A stretch of 64,000 nucleotides of DNA from Micropterus salmoides. Taxonomy: Eukaryota > Chordata > Actinopteri > Centrarchiformes > Centrarchidae. A program made the position numbers and the translations under genes. The stretch spans positions 12,911,012 through 12,975,011 of the forward strand of contig NW_024040928.1 of NCBI RefSeq assembly GCF_014851395.1. The letters are read 5' to 3'. Shown piece by piece: positions 60,301-64,000 of this stretch (position 1 is its first letter; the number at the start of each line of letters is the position of its first letter). Under the pieces are notes generated by a model. The model saw only the letters and a program-made list of their open reading frames with translations. It made no database searches and was not told where the DNA came from.

Positions 60301-63220
60301 AGGAATGTCAATGTACTGCTCAGAGTGCACAGGAGGTCGAAGAACTCTCTCTTCCAACACCTCCCACTGAATGTATCGGGTGCAAAGATCGTAAGCCTTT
60401 TCCAAATCAAACAAACAATGTCAAACCTATGTAACAAAACGATGCACGTTACAGCAACAGCTTTCCTTTGTTTCCTGTATTTTCTTTGGGAAGGCAAAAA
60501 TGTGCGTTACTAACATTAATGTGCATCTAGCTTCTTCAAAACCTGTCACATCCCCAGGTTTTCCCTTCTGTGACTGCATATCGGCAGACTTGTATTTGCC
60601 CATTGATACCATTCCATTTACTGCGGAGTTGCCTCGGAAGTCCTGTATCTCAGCCATTTGTTATGACCTGACTTAAAAGGTCACAAACAAAAGGGAGACA
60701 CACCATGGTAGAAGTTTAACAAAATATGTTTATTTAAACCAAGATTAACCAAATTATGAAGTCTAAAATCAAAGAAAACCAAACTGAACGGGGAGCCGGC
60801 CTGCAGGGAGGTCTGACCTGGTCTCAACAGCAGCCTCCTGCAGAATGGGAAGACCGAGTTAGAGATACTCTACAGGGCAGAGTGCCCAGAGTTACTGCAA
60901 TCAGTCTCAGCTCTTCACCTGCAAGGGATAGAGATTGGCCACACCCACACGACTCCACAGGGTGTCACCCCAGAAGGGGAACCCCAAACCTACTTCCTAC
61001 AAGTACACAATAAAAACAACCAAAACATTACAGAACTAACAGTCTGGTTGACCACAAGTAAACCAGAGATAAAATTACACAACTCAGCTGGGGCACAAGA
61101 CAGAGCATCCACCACCACATTGTCCTTGTTTTTGACATAGGCTACTTCATGTCCAAACTATACCAACAGATCCGGTTTTGCAGAACACAAAATGAGGAAT
61201 ACTGACAACTGGAAAGTTGAGGGCAAAGCCCTGACCCAAAGTTCACATGAAAATGAGTACCCGATGCTCATCCCAAACGAACAAGTTGGCCTTCTGCTAG
61301 ACATAATATACCAAAATTCCAGCAACCATATACATACAAAACTGGAACCATCACAAATGCGCTAAACCAAAGTATCACACCAAAGTTTCCTCCAAACAAA
61401 GGCTCACTAGCCAACCAAGCCGTCCCAAGACAGACAGCACAAGGAAATAAAGCTACAACCAAACTCATACTAACCAAACAAAGCATGAGCCAAGCGTTTA
61501 GATATTACCAAAACTAGCAGGCCAACCCGCCAAGTCAGACGCTAACCTGGATGATTTACTTCAAGTGCCAATGTTTTAGTTCCAACCAGACCAAAATCTA
61601 CAATAAACCAAAAGATACTAAGATACACAGGGTTTAAAAATTTTTTGTAGTACATCATTTAAGATTAGACAAAGCACTGATTTACAGTTTCAACTGTCCG
61701 TGTTGGTAACACCAGCACAGAAACAGGCTCTGCCACAGCAAGTTTACTTGCTCAACCAAAGATGACAAGGTAACATTTTTAATGTCATCCTTACCACTCA
61801 CTAACACCATAATGCTCTGTGTTCTGACTGGTTGCTCCCTCTTAAAGCCACTGGTAAATGCCACCATAGGCGCACCAAAAAACGAAGACAAAGAAGCCAT
61901 AACTTCAACTTAACGTAACCAGATGGTAACGTTAACTGCAGACACGCACAACCCACACACAGGAACATTTCCCCCTAGTCTTCATGCGGCTTGTGGTGGG
62001 TATTTATGCACGAAAAACTTGCGGATTTGTGGTGCAGCCTGCATGCAGGCACCCCACAACATCACACGGATGTGCCCCCCTAGACAGCTTGTCCAAAAAC
62101 AGCTGACACTAACCATGTCACCACAACTCTATGAAAACACCAAAGTGATGCAACCCAAACGGGGAATGCCTGTACAAAGCATATCAAAAACACAGTTACA
62201 CGTACCCTCTGATCAGCATAAAAAAAATGTATACCAGTCTGCCAGTACGGCTTCCTGAAAACCCAACACATAATGCATCTCCCAAGACAAAGCACAAAAC
62301 CAGCACACAGCTGGACCAAATGACTAATCAGCAGTGCAGTGACACCACGCACCCTGATGCACCAAACAAGTTTTACTGCACTAACCTTTAGACAAGCCCC
62401 CATTTGTTTCTCCAACAAGTGTGAGAAAATACCAGTAGTATTCAGTGTAATTTGGAATTTAAAGATTATTTCTGCTTAAATGATTTTAAGATGAACAAAT
62501 AGTTACAATTTCAATTGTCTTTTTCCTTAATATTCACACAGCTTTGTAAAAACACACACCGACTGACTGACTGACTCACACAATAAACCAACCAAATACC
62601 ATTTCCGACTCTCCAGGTTGTGATTCTCACCCATTATTGGAACGGAGAAAAACAAGCAAAAATCGAGCAGGACAGTAGAGAGGGTTAGCAGGTTCAGGCC
62701 AGTGCCGCCCTCTGGGTTAATACTTGAAGAGAGCAAAGCACTCAACAGACTTCACTCACTAAACTTTGTCCTTCCTACACCACGCTTTTGTCTCTCTCTG
62801 CTTTTCTTTTTCTCTTCAGTTTCTATCTCTGAAATCTTGCTTTTTGCGTGTCTCTTTTTTCTGTCAACTAATTATTTGTTTGTCTCTATTTTTGAATTGT
62901 GAACTTCTCCATTGTTAATTAATCTGTCACCTCATATACTTATCTTTATTTCTGTCCTTTTTCCCATGATAAGTGAAAAATGTCTGCACTCCCATACATT
63001 CTAATCACAATTTGGTTTCTATATTCCAGCGTTACAGTCAACTTTATGATTTGTCCCGATCGGAGAGGTCAAAAGTACATGAGCTGGCGGTCACCATGGC
63101 AACTGATGGGCAGCCTCTGGAGCGCATTGGAGAGCTTCTGCACGTGGCTGTTGGTCCCCTGGACCTGTCTGTTAAAACGGTGCTTCAGGATGCAATGGAG
63201 AGAGTAGTGGCTGCACTCAG
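8635..63220 (+). CDS. nbas: NBAS subunit of NRZ tethering complex, internal and C-terminal exons (partial at both ends)
   Basis: NBAS, with RINT1 and ZW10, forms the ER-resident NRZ (Dsl1-like) tether that captures COPI vesicles in Golgi-to-ER transport; it also takes part in nonsense-mediated decay with UPF1. Human mutations cause fever-triggered infantile liver failure and SOPH syndrome. Fourteen exons are present: 8635-8748, 11176-11333, 12224-12307, 14276-14452, 15099-15212, 16417-16540, 21272-21348, 24132-24269, 39258-39481, 40224-40334, 48985-49235, 55779-56119, 57760-57984 and 63030-63220. They total 2,329 nt (about 776 codons), all GT-AG, all in phase and without a stop. I recall human NBAS (about 2,370 residues) well enough to match marker stretches: LAAYYYSLQIY, FTQAQ.LQGL..GVDVQRF, MTHLEFLFTDSGLST, LNY..LTDE and LSHAFILSLK. 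They correspond to roughly human 1,100-1,890, i.e. the end of the Sec39-homology alpha-solenoid and what follows. The N-terminal beta-propeller part and the C-terminal few hundred residues are outside the window. Confidence 0.95.
8749..11175 (+). other. nbas: nbas intron with a foldback MITE
   Basis: AT-rich intron. Apart from the foldback element at 9099-9316 I recognise nothing in it; there is no credible open frame or RNA gene. Confidence 0.7.
9099..9316. mobile_element. Foldback MITE-like inverted repeat
   Basis: Two arms of about 65 nt are near-complementary. The left arm starts CCAGGGAATGATAAAATC and the right arm ends GATTTTAACATTCCTTGG; both contain a GGGCAACTGGACTTGG core or its complement. 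The short spacer has no open frame. It is a non-autonomous foldback element; similar sequences recur in fish genomes, but I cannot assign a family. Confidence 0.7.
11176..11333 (+). CDS. nbas: nbas exon
   Basis: Encodes YSPAWDVCSLLGQCEGYGD and ends LAASSDLQTQ. The acceptor is CTACAG. The donor begins GTCGCT, a poor match to the GTRAGT consensus, but the reading frame continues correctly into the exon at 12224. Confidence 0.92.
11334..12223 (+). other. nbas: nbas intron, nothing recognised
   Basis: AT-rich intron of 890 bp with no feature I can support. It ends in a long CT-rich polypyrimidine tract before the acceptor. Confidence 0.7.
12224..12307 (+). CDS. nbas: nbas exon
   Basis: Twenty-eight codons, VLYQAVNYQ through EVDGTDSAK, phase 0 at both ends, donor GTTTGT. 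The second half is in a low-conservation linker of NBAS, so it is supported mainly by frame and splice sites. Confidence 0.88.
12308..14275 (+). other. nbas: nbas intron with long-TIR foldback element
   Basis: A 2-kb intron whose main content is the foldback element at 13129-13677. The rest is AT-rich with GT-rich low-complexity patches. Confidence 0.7.
13129..13677. mobile_element. Foldback MITE with long terminal inverted repeats
   Basis: The left end contains AGTTTGACATTTTGAAAAAT and the right end its complement (ATTTCTCAAAATGTCAAACT). The homology continues inward through the TTATTTGCT..CTG and GATACCACTC blocks on both sides. The middle holds an inverted GCTAAGCTAA segment. There is no coding capacity. 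A diverged half-copy of the same family lies at 63405-63655. This family is frequent in fish introns. Confidence 0.7.
14276..14452 (+). CDS. nbas: nbas exon
   Basis: Fifty-nine codons in phase 0, including TTKAVLTAVSDHRWWKESL and ending LRPQH before GTAAGA. The WWK..L.YLRP stretch is a clear NBAS marker. Confidence 0.93.
14453..15098 (+). other. nbas: nbas intron, nothing recognised
   Basis: The 646-bp intron includes a G-rich patch around 14938-14980 (GGAGG and GGTGG runs). No gene or repeat recognised. Confidence 0.7.
15099..15212 (+). CDS. nbas: nbas exon
   Basis: Thirty-eight codons, GHGAGATSQEG to YVDP, with the conserved LERQGCSPFYQ stretch. The donor is a consensus GTGAGT. Confidence 0.92.
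15213..16416 (+). other. nbas: nbas intron, repeat-poor
   Basis: No repeat or gene recognised. The last 280 bp are not low-complexity and contain balanced-composition sequence that could be a conserved element (see findings). Confidence 0.6.
16417..16540 (+). CDS. nbas: nbas exon
   Basis: Encodes SQDVYKSYKDVPQENFAEVL, then LRTGKLAE and LFPATE. It ends one base into a Val codon before GTAAGC. FAEVLLRTGKLAE is nearly identical to human NBAS. Confidence 0.95.
17869..17897. repeat. (TCAC)n short tandem repeat
   Basis: About seven TCAC units. Confidence 0.9.
18293..18345. repeat. (AC)n microsatellite, longest in window
   Basis: About 26 uninterrupted AC units; likely polymorphic. Confidence 0.97.
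19276..20606. mobile_element. Probable non-autonomous DNA element, 1.3 kb
   Basis: The interval is bounded by a 14-bp inverted repeat with one mismatch: GTGTCCCAATTCCA on the left against TGGTATTGGGACAC on the right. The interior is AT-rich with no coherent open frame. I see no target duplication. The boundary motif is common in fish repeats, but I cannot name the superfamily. Confidence 0.45.
21272..21348 (+). CDS. nbas: nbas exon
   Basis: Twenty-six codons, VLLQLANDAFPRDMMLALSY then LLALPQ. Acceptor TTTTCCAG, donor GTAGGT. Very close to the human sequence. Confidence 0.95.
21349..24131 (+). other. nbas: nbas intron largely filled by an L2-type LINE
   Basis: The 2.8-kb intron consists mostly of the LINE copy at 21776-23763. 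The remainder is AT-rich with no other recognised feature. Confidence 0.75.
21776..23763 (+). mobile_element. 5'-truncated L2-clade LINE, inactive
   Basis: Translated pieces give the second half of a non-LTR reverse transcriptase: KTAVIKPLLKK, then SNYRPIS, FQSGFRPHNNTETAL, NLGVVMDSDLNL, FSRLDYCNSILTGLP, and HITPLLRSLHWLPV..RIDFK. These are L2-family hallmarks in fish. The copy is dead: the frame shifts several times, and a TGA interrupts the usually conserved QNAAAR-VLT stretch at 22778, as expected from CpG decay of CGA. The 3' end is the typical AATAAACTTGCCTTGCCTT tail near 23745-23763. About 340 bp around 23222-23560 does not look like L2 and may be a later insertion in its 3' UTR. Confidence 0.85.
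24132..24269 (+). CDS. nbas: nbas exon
   Basis: Forty-six codons, VLDANRCFEKQCHSALSLQL, then AAYYYSLQIYSLL to HTLYQ. The donor GTTAGC is weak, but the frame joins the exon at 39258 exactly. One of the most conserved parts of NBAS. Confidence 0.95.
25515..26860. mobile_element. Unclassified TIR element, copy 1 (interrupted)
   Basis: The ends carry inverted CACACTAGAGGAT (left, about 25520-25532) and ATCCTCTAGTGTG (right, about 26841-26853). The left end is split by a younger hAT MITE (25538-26239). A second copy in the opposite orientation lies at 55130-55515. The two share the right-end block (GGATTTT..AAAAAGT(T)GGGATACCAC), ACAAACATGGAGGCAGACTG and TGGATGAAC. No transposase is visible, so it is non-autonomous. 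Superfamily unknown; I see no clear target duplication. Confidence 0.65.
25538..26239. mobile_element. hAT-type MITE with perfect 8-bp target duplication
   Basis: The terminal inverted repeats are TAGGGCTGTCCC and the complement of TAGGGCTGACCC. The element is flanked on both sides by ATAATTAG (25530-25537 and 26240-26247). An 8-bp duplication and a TAGGGCTG-type end are hAT features. Subterminal sequence repeats AGTCGAATCA/TTCGACTAT motifs in inverted arrangement, probably transposase-binding sites. The 702-bp length with no transposase frame makes it non-autonomous. Confidence 0.88.
26899..31235. mobile_element. hAT-like element or composite, 4.3 kb
   Basis: The left end (TAGTGTTTCCCACAGG, then GAGACTATGGTGGG) is an inverted counterpart of the right end (complement reads CAGTGTTTCCCATTAA, then GAGACCATGGTGGC). 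The related ends extend about 35 bp. CAGTGTTTCCC-type termini occur in hAT families. The flanking 8-mers do not match, so this may be two ends of different copies or an old insertion. The inside includes the GC-rich block 28150-30050 and, near 30990-31060, GAACGAG-rich repeat sequence ending CTTGCCATCACTAG. No transposase is seen. Confidence 0.45.
28150..30050. repeat. GC-rich 1.9-kb block with A-rich tail, unclassified retroposon-like
   Basis: Composition jumps from AT-rich to very GC-rich at about 28150 and returns at about 30030, ending in a TAAATAA-type tail (30029-30055) such as LINE-like insertions have. Long frames are open on both strands: 28120-28839 minus (239 codons, Pro/Arg-rich) and 28747-29535 plus (262 codons, Trp/Leu/Gly-rich). 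The lack of stops is what high GC predicts, and neither product shows a domain. I do not regard them as genes. Similar GC-rich blocks recur in percomorph genomes, to my recollection; I cannot name the family. Confidence 0.55.
33918..34085 (+). repeat. Interspersed repeat (ATTGATCCC family), copy 1
   Basis: Starts TACTTTATTGATCCCTGT and contains AGCAGTGGGCAGCCACAGCG and a GGCCAGTACTT motif. It matches 41137-41312 across these blocks in the same orientation. Such ATTGATCCC units are common in fish and are often LINE or SINE 3' ends. Confidence 0.6.
35009..35052. repeat. (GT)n-(GA)n compound microsatellite
   Basis: A GT tract interrupted once by AT, followed directly by a GA tract. Confidence 0.9.
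37866..37912. repeat. (ACAG)n-(AC)n compound repeat
   Basis: Five ACAG-type units followed by a short AC tract. Confidence 0.85.
38823..39182 (-). mobile_element. L1-like LINE fragment, decayed
   Basis: The minus-strand translation contains GGGLQFPNFQNYYHA, which resembles the (K)GGLGLPNF..YY.AA block downstream of the reverse transcriptase in L1/Tx1-type LINEs, preceded by LLGFLIKLKKLF. Only this piece is recognisable. It lies just upstream of an nbas exon acceptor, on the opposite strand. Confidence 0.45.
39258..39481 (+). CDS. nbas: nbas exon
   Basis: Seventy-four codons plus two bases, ADPKELIRLVTQHV to KKETILGLTE, including QLHVYNERLTDFTQAQVLQG. Acceptor TTCATAG, donor GTAAGT. Strong NBAS match. 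Confidence 0.96.
39482..40223 (+). other. nbas: nbas intron, nothing recognised
   Basis: 742-bp AT-rich intron without recognised repeats or genes. Confidence 0.7.
40224..40334 (+). CDS. nbas: nbas exon
   Basis: Encodes TLDDAVYRIALSLAKRYSVP, then LWEVYMTHLEFLFTDS. It ends with GG of a Gly codon; donor GTACAT. MTHLEFLFTDSG is identical to human as I recall it. Confidence 0.95.
41137..41312 (+). repeat. Interspersed repeat (ATTGATCCC family), copy 2
   Basis: Contains TTTATTGATCCCTGTAGGGA, AGCAGCCAGCCACAGTGCGG and GGCCAGTACTTGCC, matching the copy at 33918-34085 in the same orientation. Confidence 0.6.
41325..41920 (-). mobile_element. Rex1-like LINE 3' fragment
   Basis: On the minus strand the end of a non-LTR reverse transcriptase can be read in broken frames: VVQNAAALLVLNLPKFTPL near 41730-41790, and downstream LHWWNELPTEDRTQESL near 41480-41540. 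Both match the conserved C-terminal blocks of Rex-type fish LINEs. The 3' UTR ends at 41325-41390 in a tail (complement of TTGTCTAAAGCGGCTTACAG) that is shared with the SINE at 50883-51078. Confidence 0.7.
41925..42560 (-). mobile_element. Second LINE 3' fragment, different family
   Basis: Minus-strand frames include RRYTHWLCFIYKALLRLPP and, after a frameshift, ELGKKVFMFAAPSAWNALQ followed by NSLKLTAF. These are the last reverse-transcriptase blocks of a fish LINE distinct from the one beside it. The 3' end (low coordinates) is an A/T-rich tail at 41928-41960 next to a TTTATTTAACCAGG motif, well known in fish repeats. Inactive. Confidence 0.65.
42620..42790 (+). repeat. TCCATCC-type retroposon end (RTE/Expander-like)
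   Basis: Starts with ATCCATCCATCCATC, then TATCCTGCGTACAGGGTCGC, AGGCGGGGTACACCCTGGAC, AGGTCGCCAGTCCATC and ACAAACAACCACTCACA. This module is among the most frequent in teleosts. I associate it with RTE/Expander-type LINE ends; the family name is from memory. Confidence 0.6.
43635..44605. mobile_element. hAT element with decayed transposase piece and 8-bp target duplication
   Basis: The ends are TAGGGCTGGGC and the complement of TAGTGCTGGGA. CTTCAGAC flanks both sides (43627-43634 and 44606-44613). Subterminal AACGCATTAATT and ATGCGATTAATTGCGATTAA motifs are typical of this hAT group. The frame at 43755-44018 contains AIAKLI...ISIGEDVGLRNFLKIA, which resembles the conserved stretch after the BED finger in hAT transposases ((S/I)IVEDVGF..L). 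The 971-bp copy is an internal deletion derivative and cannot move by itself. Confidence 0.88.
46060..46300 (+). repeat. Common fish interspersed repeat, unnamed
   Basis: The AGCTGGTGAAGTGGATCATT and TTTAGCTGCGAAAGAG segments followed by GGAGACTAAAAACAGA resemble a repeat I have seen recurrently in percomorph introns. There is no second copy in the window, so boundaries are approximate. Confidence 0.4.
48985..49235 (+). CDS. nbas: nbas exon
   Basis: Encodes LSTKEIESRSESLGLFDTLK through LLKKLRAVANG, including the GRLLYYYTLLDAAGC stretch. Acceptor CATCCAG, donor GTAAGG. Confidence 0.95.
50883..51078 (-). mobile_element. tRNA-derived SINE
   Basis: Read on the minus strand, the head is GGTGATGACGCAGTGGATAA with a box A-like element (complement of 51051-51063). 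A box B-like GGGTTCAATTCC follows (complement of 51017-51028), about the spacing of a tRNA promoter. The body ends in a 3' tail AAGTCGCTTTGGACAAAAGC followed by TCAGCTAAATGAATAAAT (complement of 50883-50925). This tail is homologous to the end of the LINE fragment at 41325-41390. Confidence 0.75.
51688..52400 (+). repeat. Common fish interspersed repeat with CATAGACCGTATA start
   Basis: Contains GTGACGTCACCCGTTG, TTTGAAGCCTCAAGTTTGGC, CGCCGCCATGTCGAG and, towards the right, CGCCCCCTGCTGGATTTTCA. I recognise this unit as a frequent fish repeat. Ends are approximate and the class is uncertain. Confidence 0.5.
52927..54055 (+). mobile_element. PIF/Harbinger DNA transposon relic
   Basis: The terminal inverted repeats are GGGCCTGATTTACTA and the complement of GGGCCAGATTTACTA, flanked by ATA on both sides (52924-52926, 54056-54058). 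Inside, the frame at 53508 gives SSHAILELLADLRADLEPV. A neighbouring frame at 53630 gives LLATLHFHAQCALQRA. Together they correspond to the region before the DDE nuclease of HARBI1-type transposases, broken by at least one frameshift. No nuclease core remains. An AT-rich segment with a CCAATAAAGCAAATTTTAAT tail (53440-53470) looks like a later retroposon end nested in it. Confidence 0.8.
55130..55515. mobile_element. Unclassified TIR element, copy 2 (partial)
   Basis: Begins TGCACACTAGAGGATTTT and continues with AAAGTTGGGATACCAC, GGACCACACACTT, ACAAACATGGAGGCAGACTG and TGTGGATGAACAGATGA. This is the same order as the reverse complement of 26150-26860. The far end of the element is missing, and it lies only about 260 bp before the exon at 55779. 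Confidence 0.65.
55779..56119 (+). CDS. nbas: nbas exon (largest in window)
   Basis: One hundred and thirteen codons, LNYRNLTDELLDPLAALQPV to FSPDAVKH, with SAVHAVWLQKLFWKGDP. Acceptor TTTGCAG, donor GTAAGC. Compared with human it carries a Gly-rich loop (VLGGGGATVSP). Confidence 0.96.
56120..57759 (+). other. nbas: nbas intron, nothing recognised
   Basis: 1.6-kb intron with several C-rich and CT-rich patches but no repeat or gene I can support. Confidence 0.65.
57760..57984 (+). CDS. nbas: nbas exon
   Basis: Seventy-five codons, LSIQARSEVIKRATKALRQL, then a charged linker (EKSKKRGGDG) and LDTLSHAFILSLKDSQQ. The linker is poorly conserved in the family. Donor GTAGAC. Confidence 0.94.
58294..58367. 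other. 74-nt near-perfect hairpin (32-bp stem, 10-nt loop)
   Basis: GAAAGGGAACTTTTAGGCTT begins the left arm (58294-58325), and the right arm (58336-58367) is its reverse complement with two mismatches. The loop is CATAGGTTCA. The size is that of a metazoan pre-miRNA, but the pairing is more complete than usual for a miRNA, so a small foldback repeat is equally possible. Confidence 0.6.
60659..61150 (-). mobile_element. Probable Ty3/Gypsy LTR retrotransposon remnant
   Basis: The minus-strand translation of about 61095-61145 gives YVKNKDNVVVDALSCAP, matching the (K)(D/E)NVVADALSR block at the end of the RNase H domain in Gypsy pol, with A-to-V and R-to-C changes. The outer border at 60659 (TGTTATGACC; its complement ends in CA-type form) would suit an LTR end. 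No complete domain or second LTR is seen. Direction and extent are tentative. Confidence 0.4.
63030..63220 (+). CDS. nbas: nbas exon (last in window)
   Basis: Encodes RYSQLYDLSRSERSKVHELA, then DGQPLERIGELLHVAVGPLD and MERVVAAL. It ends two bases into a Ser/Arg codon; donor GTATTT. The join to the previous exon lacks about four residues present in human (see findings). Confidence 0.95.
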
Positions 63221-64000
63221 GTATTTTCTCTCTCCTTCCATCTGTTTGCACTCTTTCTTCATATACACAATAGAAAACACAAACTCAACACACAGCACAG
63301 ACTCTGAGGTGGTACAGTCGAGTAAAATCTTGTCAATACAAATGTACACAATCTTCCCATTGAGAACATGCATAATGGCACAGATAATCTTGGCTGTACA
63401 GTTGAAGGAGTTATTTAGCATTTTGGAAAATACACTTTTTGGCTTACTTTGGCCAAGATTTGGATGAGAAAATCGATAACACTCTCATGTCGGTGCCCTA
63501 AATATGGAGCGGGAGCCAGGAGGCGATTAGCTTAGTGTAAAGACTGGAAGCAGGGGGAAACTGCTGGACTGGCTTTCTCTAAAGTTCAATAATTAACTTA
63601 CCAGCGCCTTCAAAGTACAGTATTACACAGTAATGAAGTAAAGTCTTATTTAAACAATGTTATCCATTCACCAAATTTTAACATAATTTAACTTGTGAGT
63701 CGGGGGGGGGGTTATCTTGCACCCAGCACAAAGCGCAATGCAAGTATTATTGCTAGTTTCCAACTGACGCAGTTGTCATTTTTCATTATTGTCATTCAGA
63801 AAGCAATTGCGCCGTTGACCCCAAGAAAAACAGGTCTAAAGTGAATGGCACAGTATTTCATTGTTGTTTGTTATTTTAGGGGCGCAGGATCGGTCAGGAA
63901 CTAATGGTAATTCATGTTCTGTGTTCTTCTACACATCCAAAATGTCTCACACACAGTCCCGTTTCATATAATGAAACTGGAGTAAAGCAGCCATCCTCCT
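63221..64000 (+). other. nbas: nbas intron, runs off the window
   Basis: Contains a diverged half-copy of the foldback family seen at 13129 (63405-63655). No further nbas exon is found before the window ends. Confidence 0.7.
63405..63655 (+). repeat. Diverged half-copy of the 13129 foldback family
   Basis: AGCATTTTGGAAAATACACT, GGATGAGAAAATCGATAACA, CACTCTCATGTC and AGCTTAGTGTAAAGACTGGA match the left half and the inverted right half of the 13129-13677 element. Only one arm is present. Confidence 0.65.

Larger units (their letters stand above)
57985..63029 (+). other. nbas: nbas intron, 5 kb
   Basis: Holds a strong hairpin (58294-58367), short tandem ATATCATGAATAT-type repeats (60165-60200) and a probable Gypsy remnant (60659-61150). 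The stretch 61150-62500 is rich in CAAAC/ACCAAA words and may belong to the same retroelement, but I see no readable domain. Confidence 0.6.

Noticed and set aside
1..64000. A new multi-gene biological system
   Set aside because: The window contains three well-known housekeeping genes and transposable elements; I see no cluster of unknown genes acting together.

Overview
This is a stretch of vertebrate nuclear DNA, almost certainly from a ray-finned fish and probably a percomorph teleost. Genes are split by GT-AG introns, introns are AT-rich and crowded with CA/GT microsatellites, and the repeats are typical of fish: L2-type and Rex-like LINE pieces, a tRNA-headed SINE, hAT and Harbinger DNA elements, and foldback MITEs. 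All three genes lie on the plus strand. There are no bacterial operons, CRISPR arrays or phage genes, and I found no new multi-gene system. Layout from the left: (1) positions 1-3833 hold a complete gene for the mitochondrial glycine carrier SLC25A38, with seven coding exons, a 285-residue product and one probable untranslated first exon. (2) Positions 6160-7801 hold the promoter and first three coding exons of rpsa (40S ribosomal protein SA/uS2), which stop after codon 166 of about 295. Its introns carry two hairpin structures that look like H/ACA snoRNAs. (3) Positions 7802-8301 are exactly 500 Ns, a placeholder for an assembly gap. (4) From 8635 to the end of the window run fourteen consecutive coding exons (776 codons, all phases compatible) from the middle and C-terminal part of nbas, the NBAS subunit of the NRZ (NBAS-RINT1-ZW10) ER tethering complex. 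Roughly the first 1,100 codons of nbas and the last few hundred are absent; the window ends inside an intron. The three genes have separate housekeeping jobs: mitochondrial glycine import for haem synthesis, ribosome assembly, and Golgi-to-ER membrane traffic. slc25a38 and rpsa are also neighbours in human, so that pairing looks ancestral. nbas is on another chromosome in human, and both genes flanking the gap are broken at it, so the join at 7802-8301 is the least trustworthy point of the sequence. The large nbas introns (up to 15 kb) hold the most varied material. It includes a hAT MITE with a perfect 8-bp target duplication nested in an older inverted-repeat element, a 4.3-kb hAT-like element enclosing a GC-rich 1.9-kb block of unknown origin, a second hAT with a decayed transposase fragment, a Harbinger relic, a SINE that shares its 3' tail with a LINE fragment in the same window, and a 32-bp near-perfect hairpin of pre-miRNA size.
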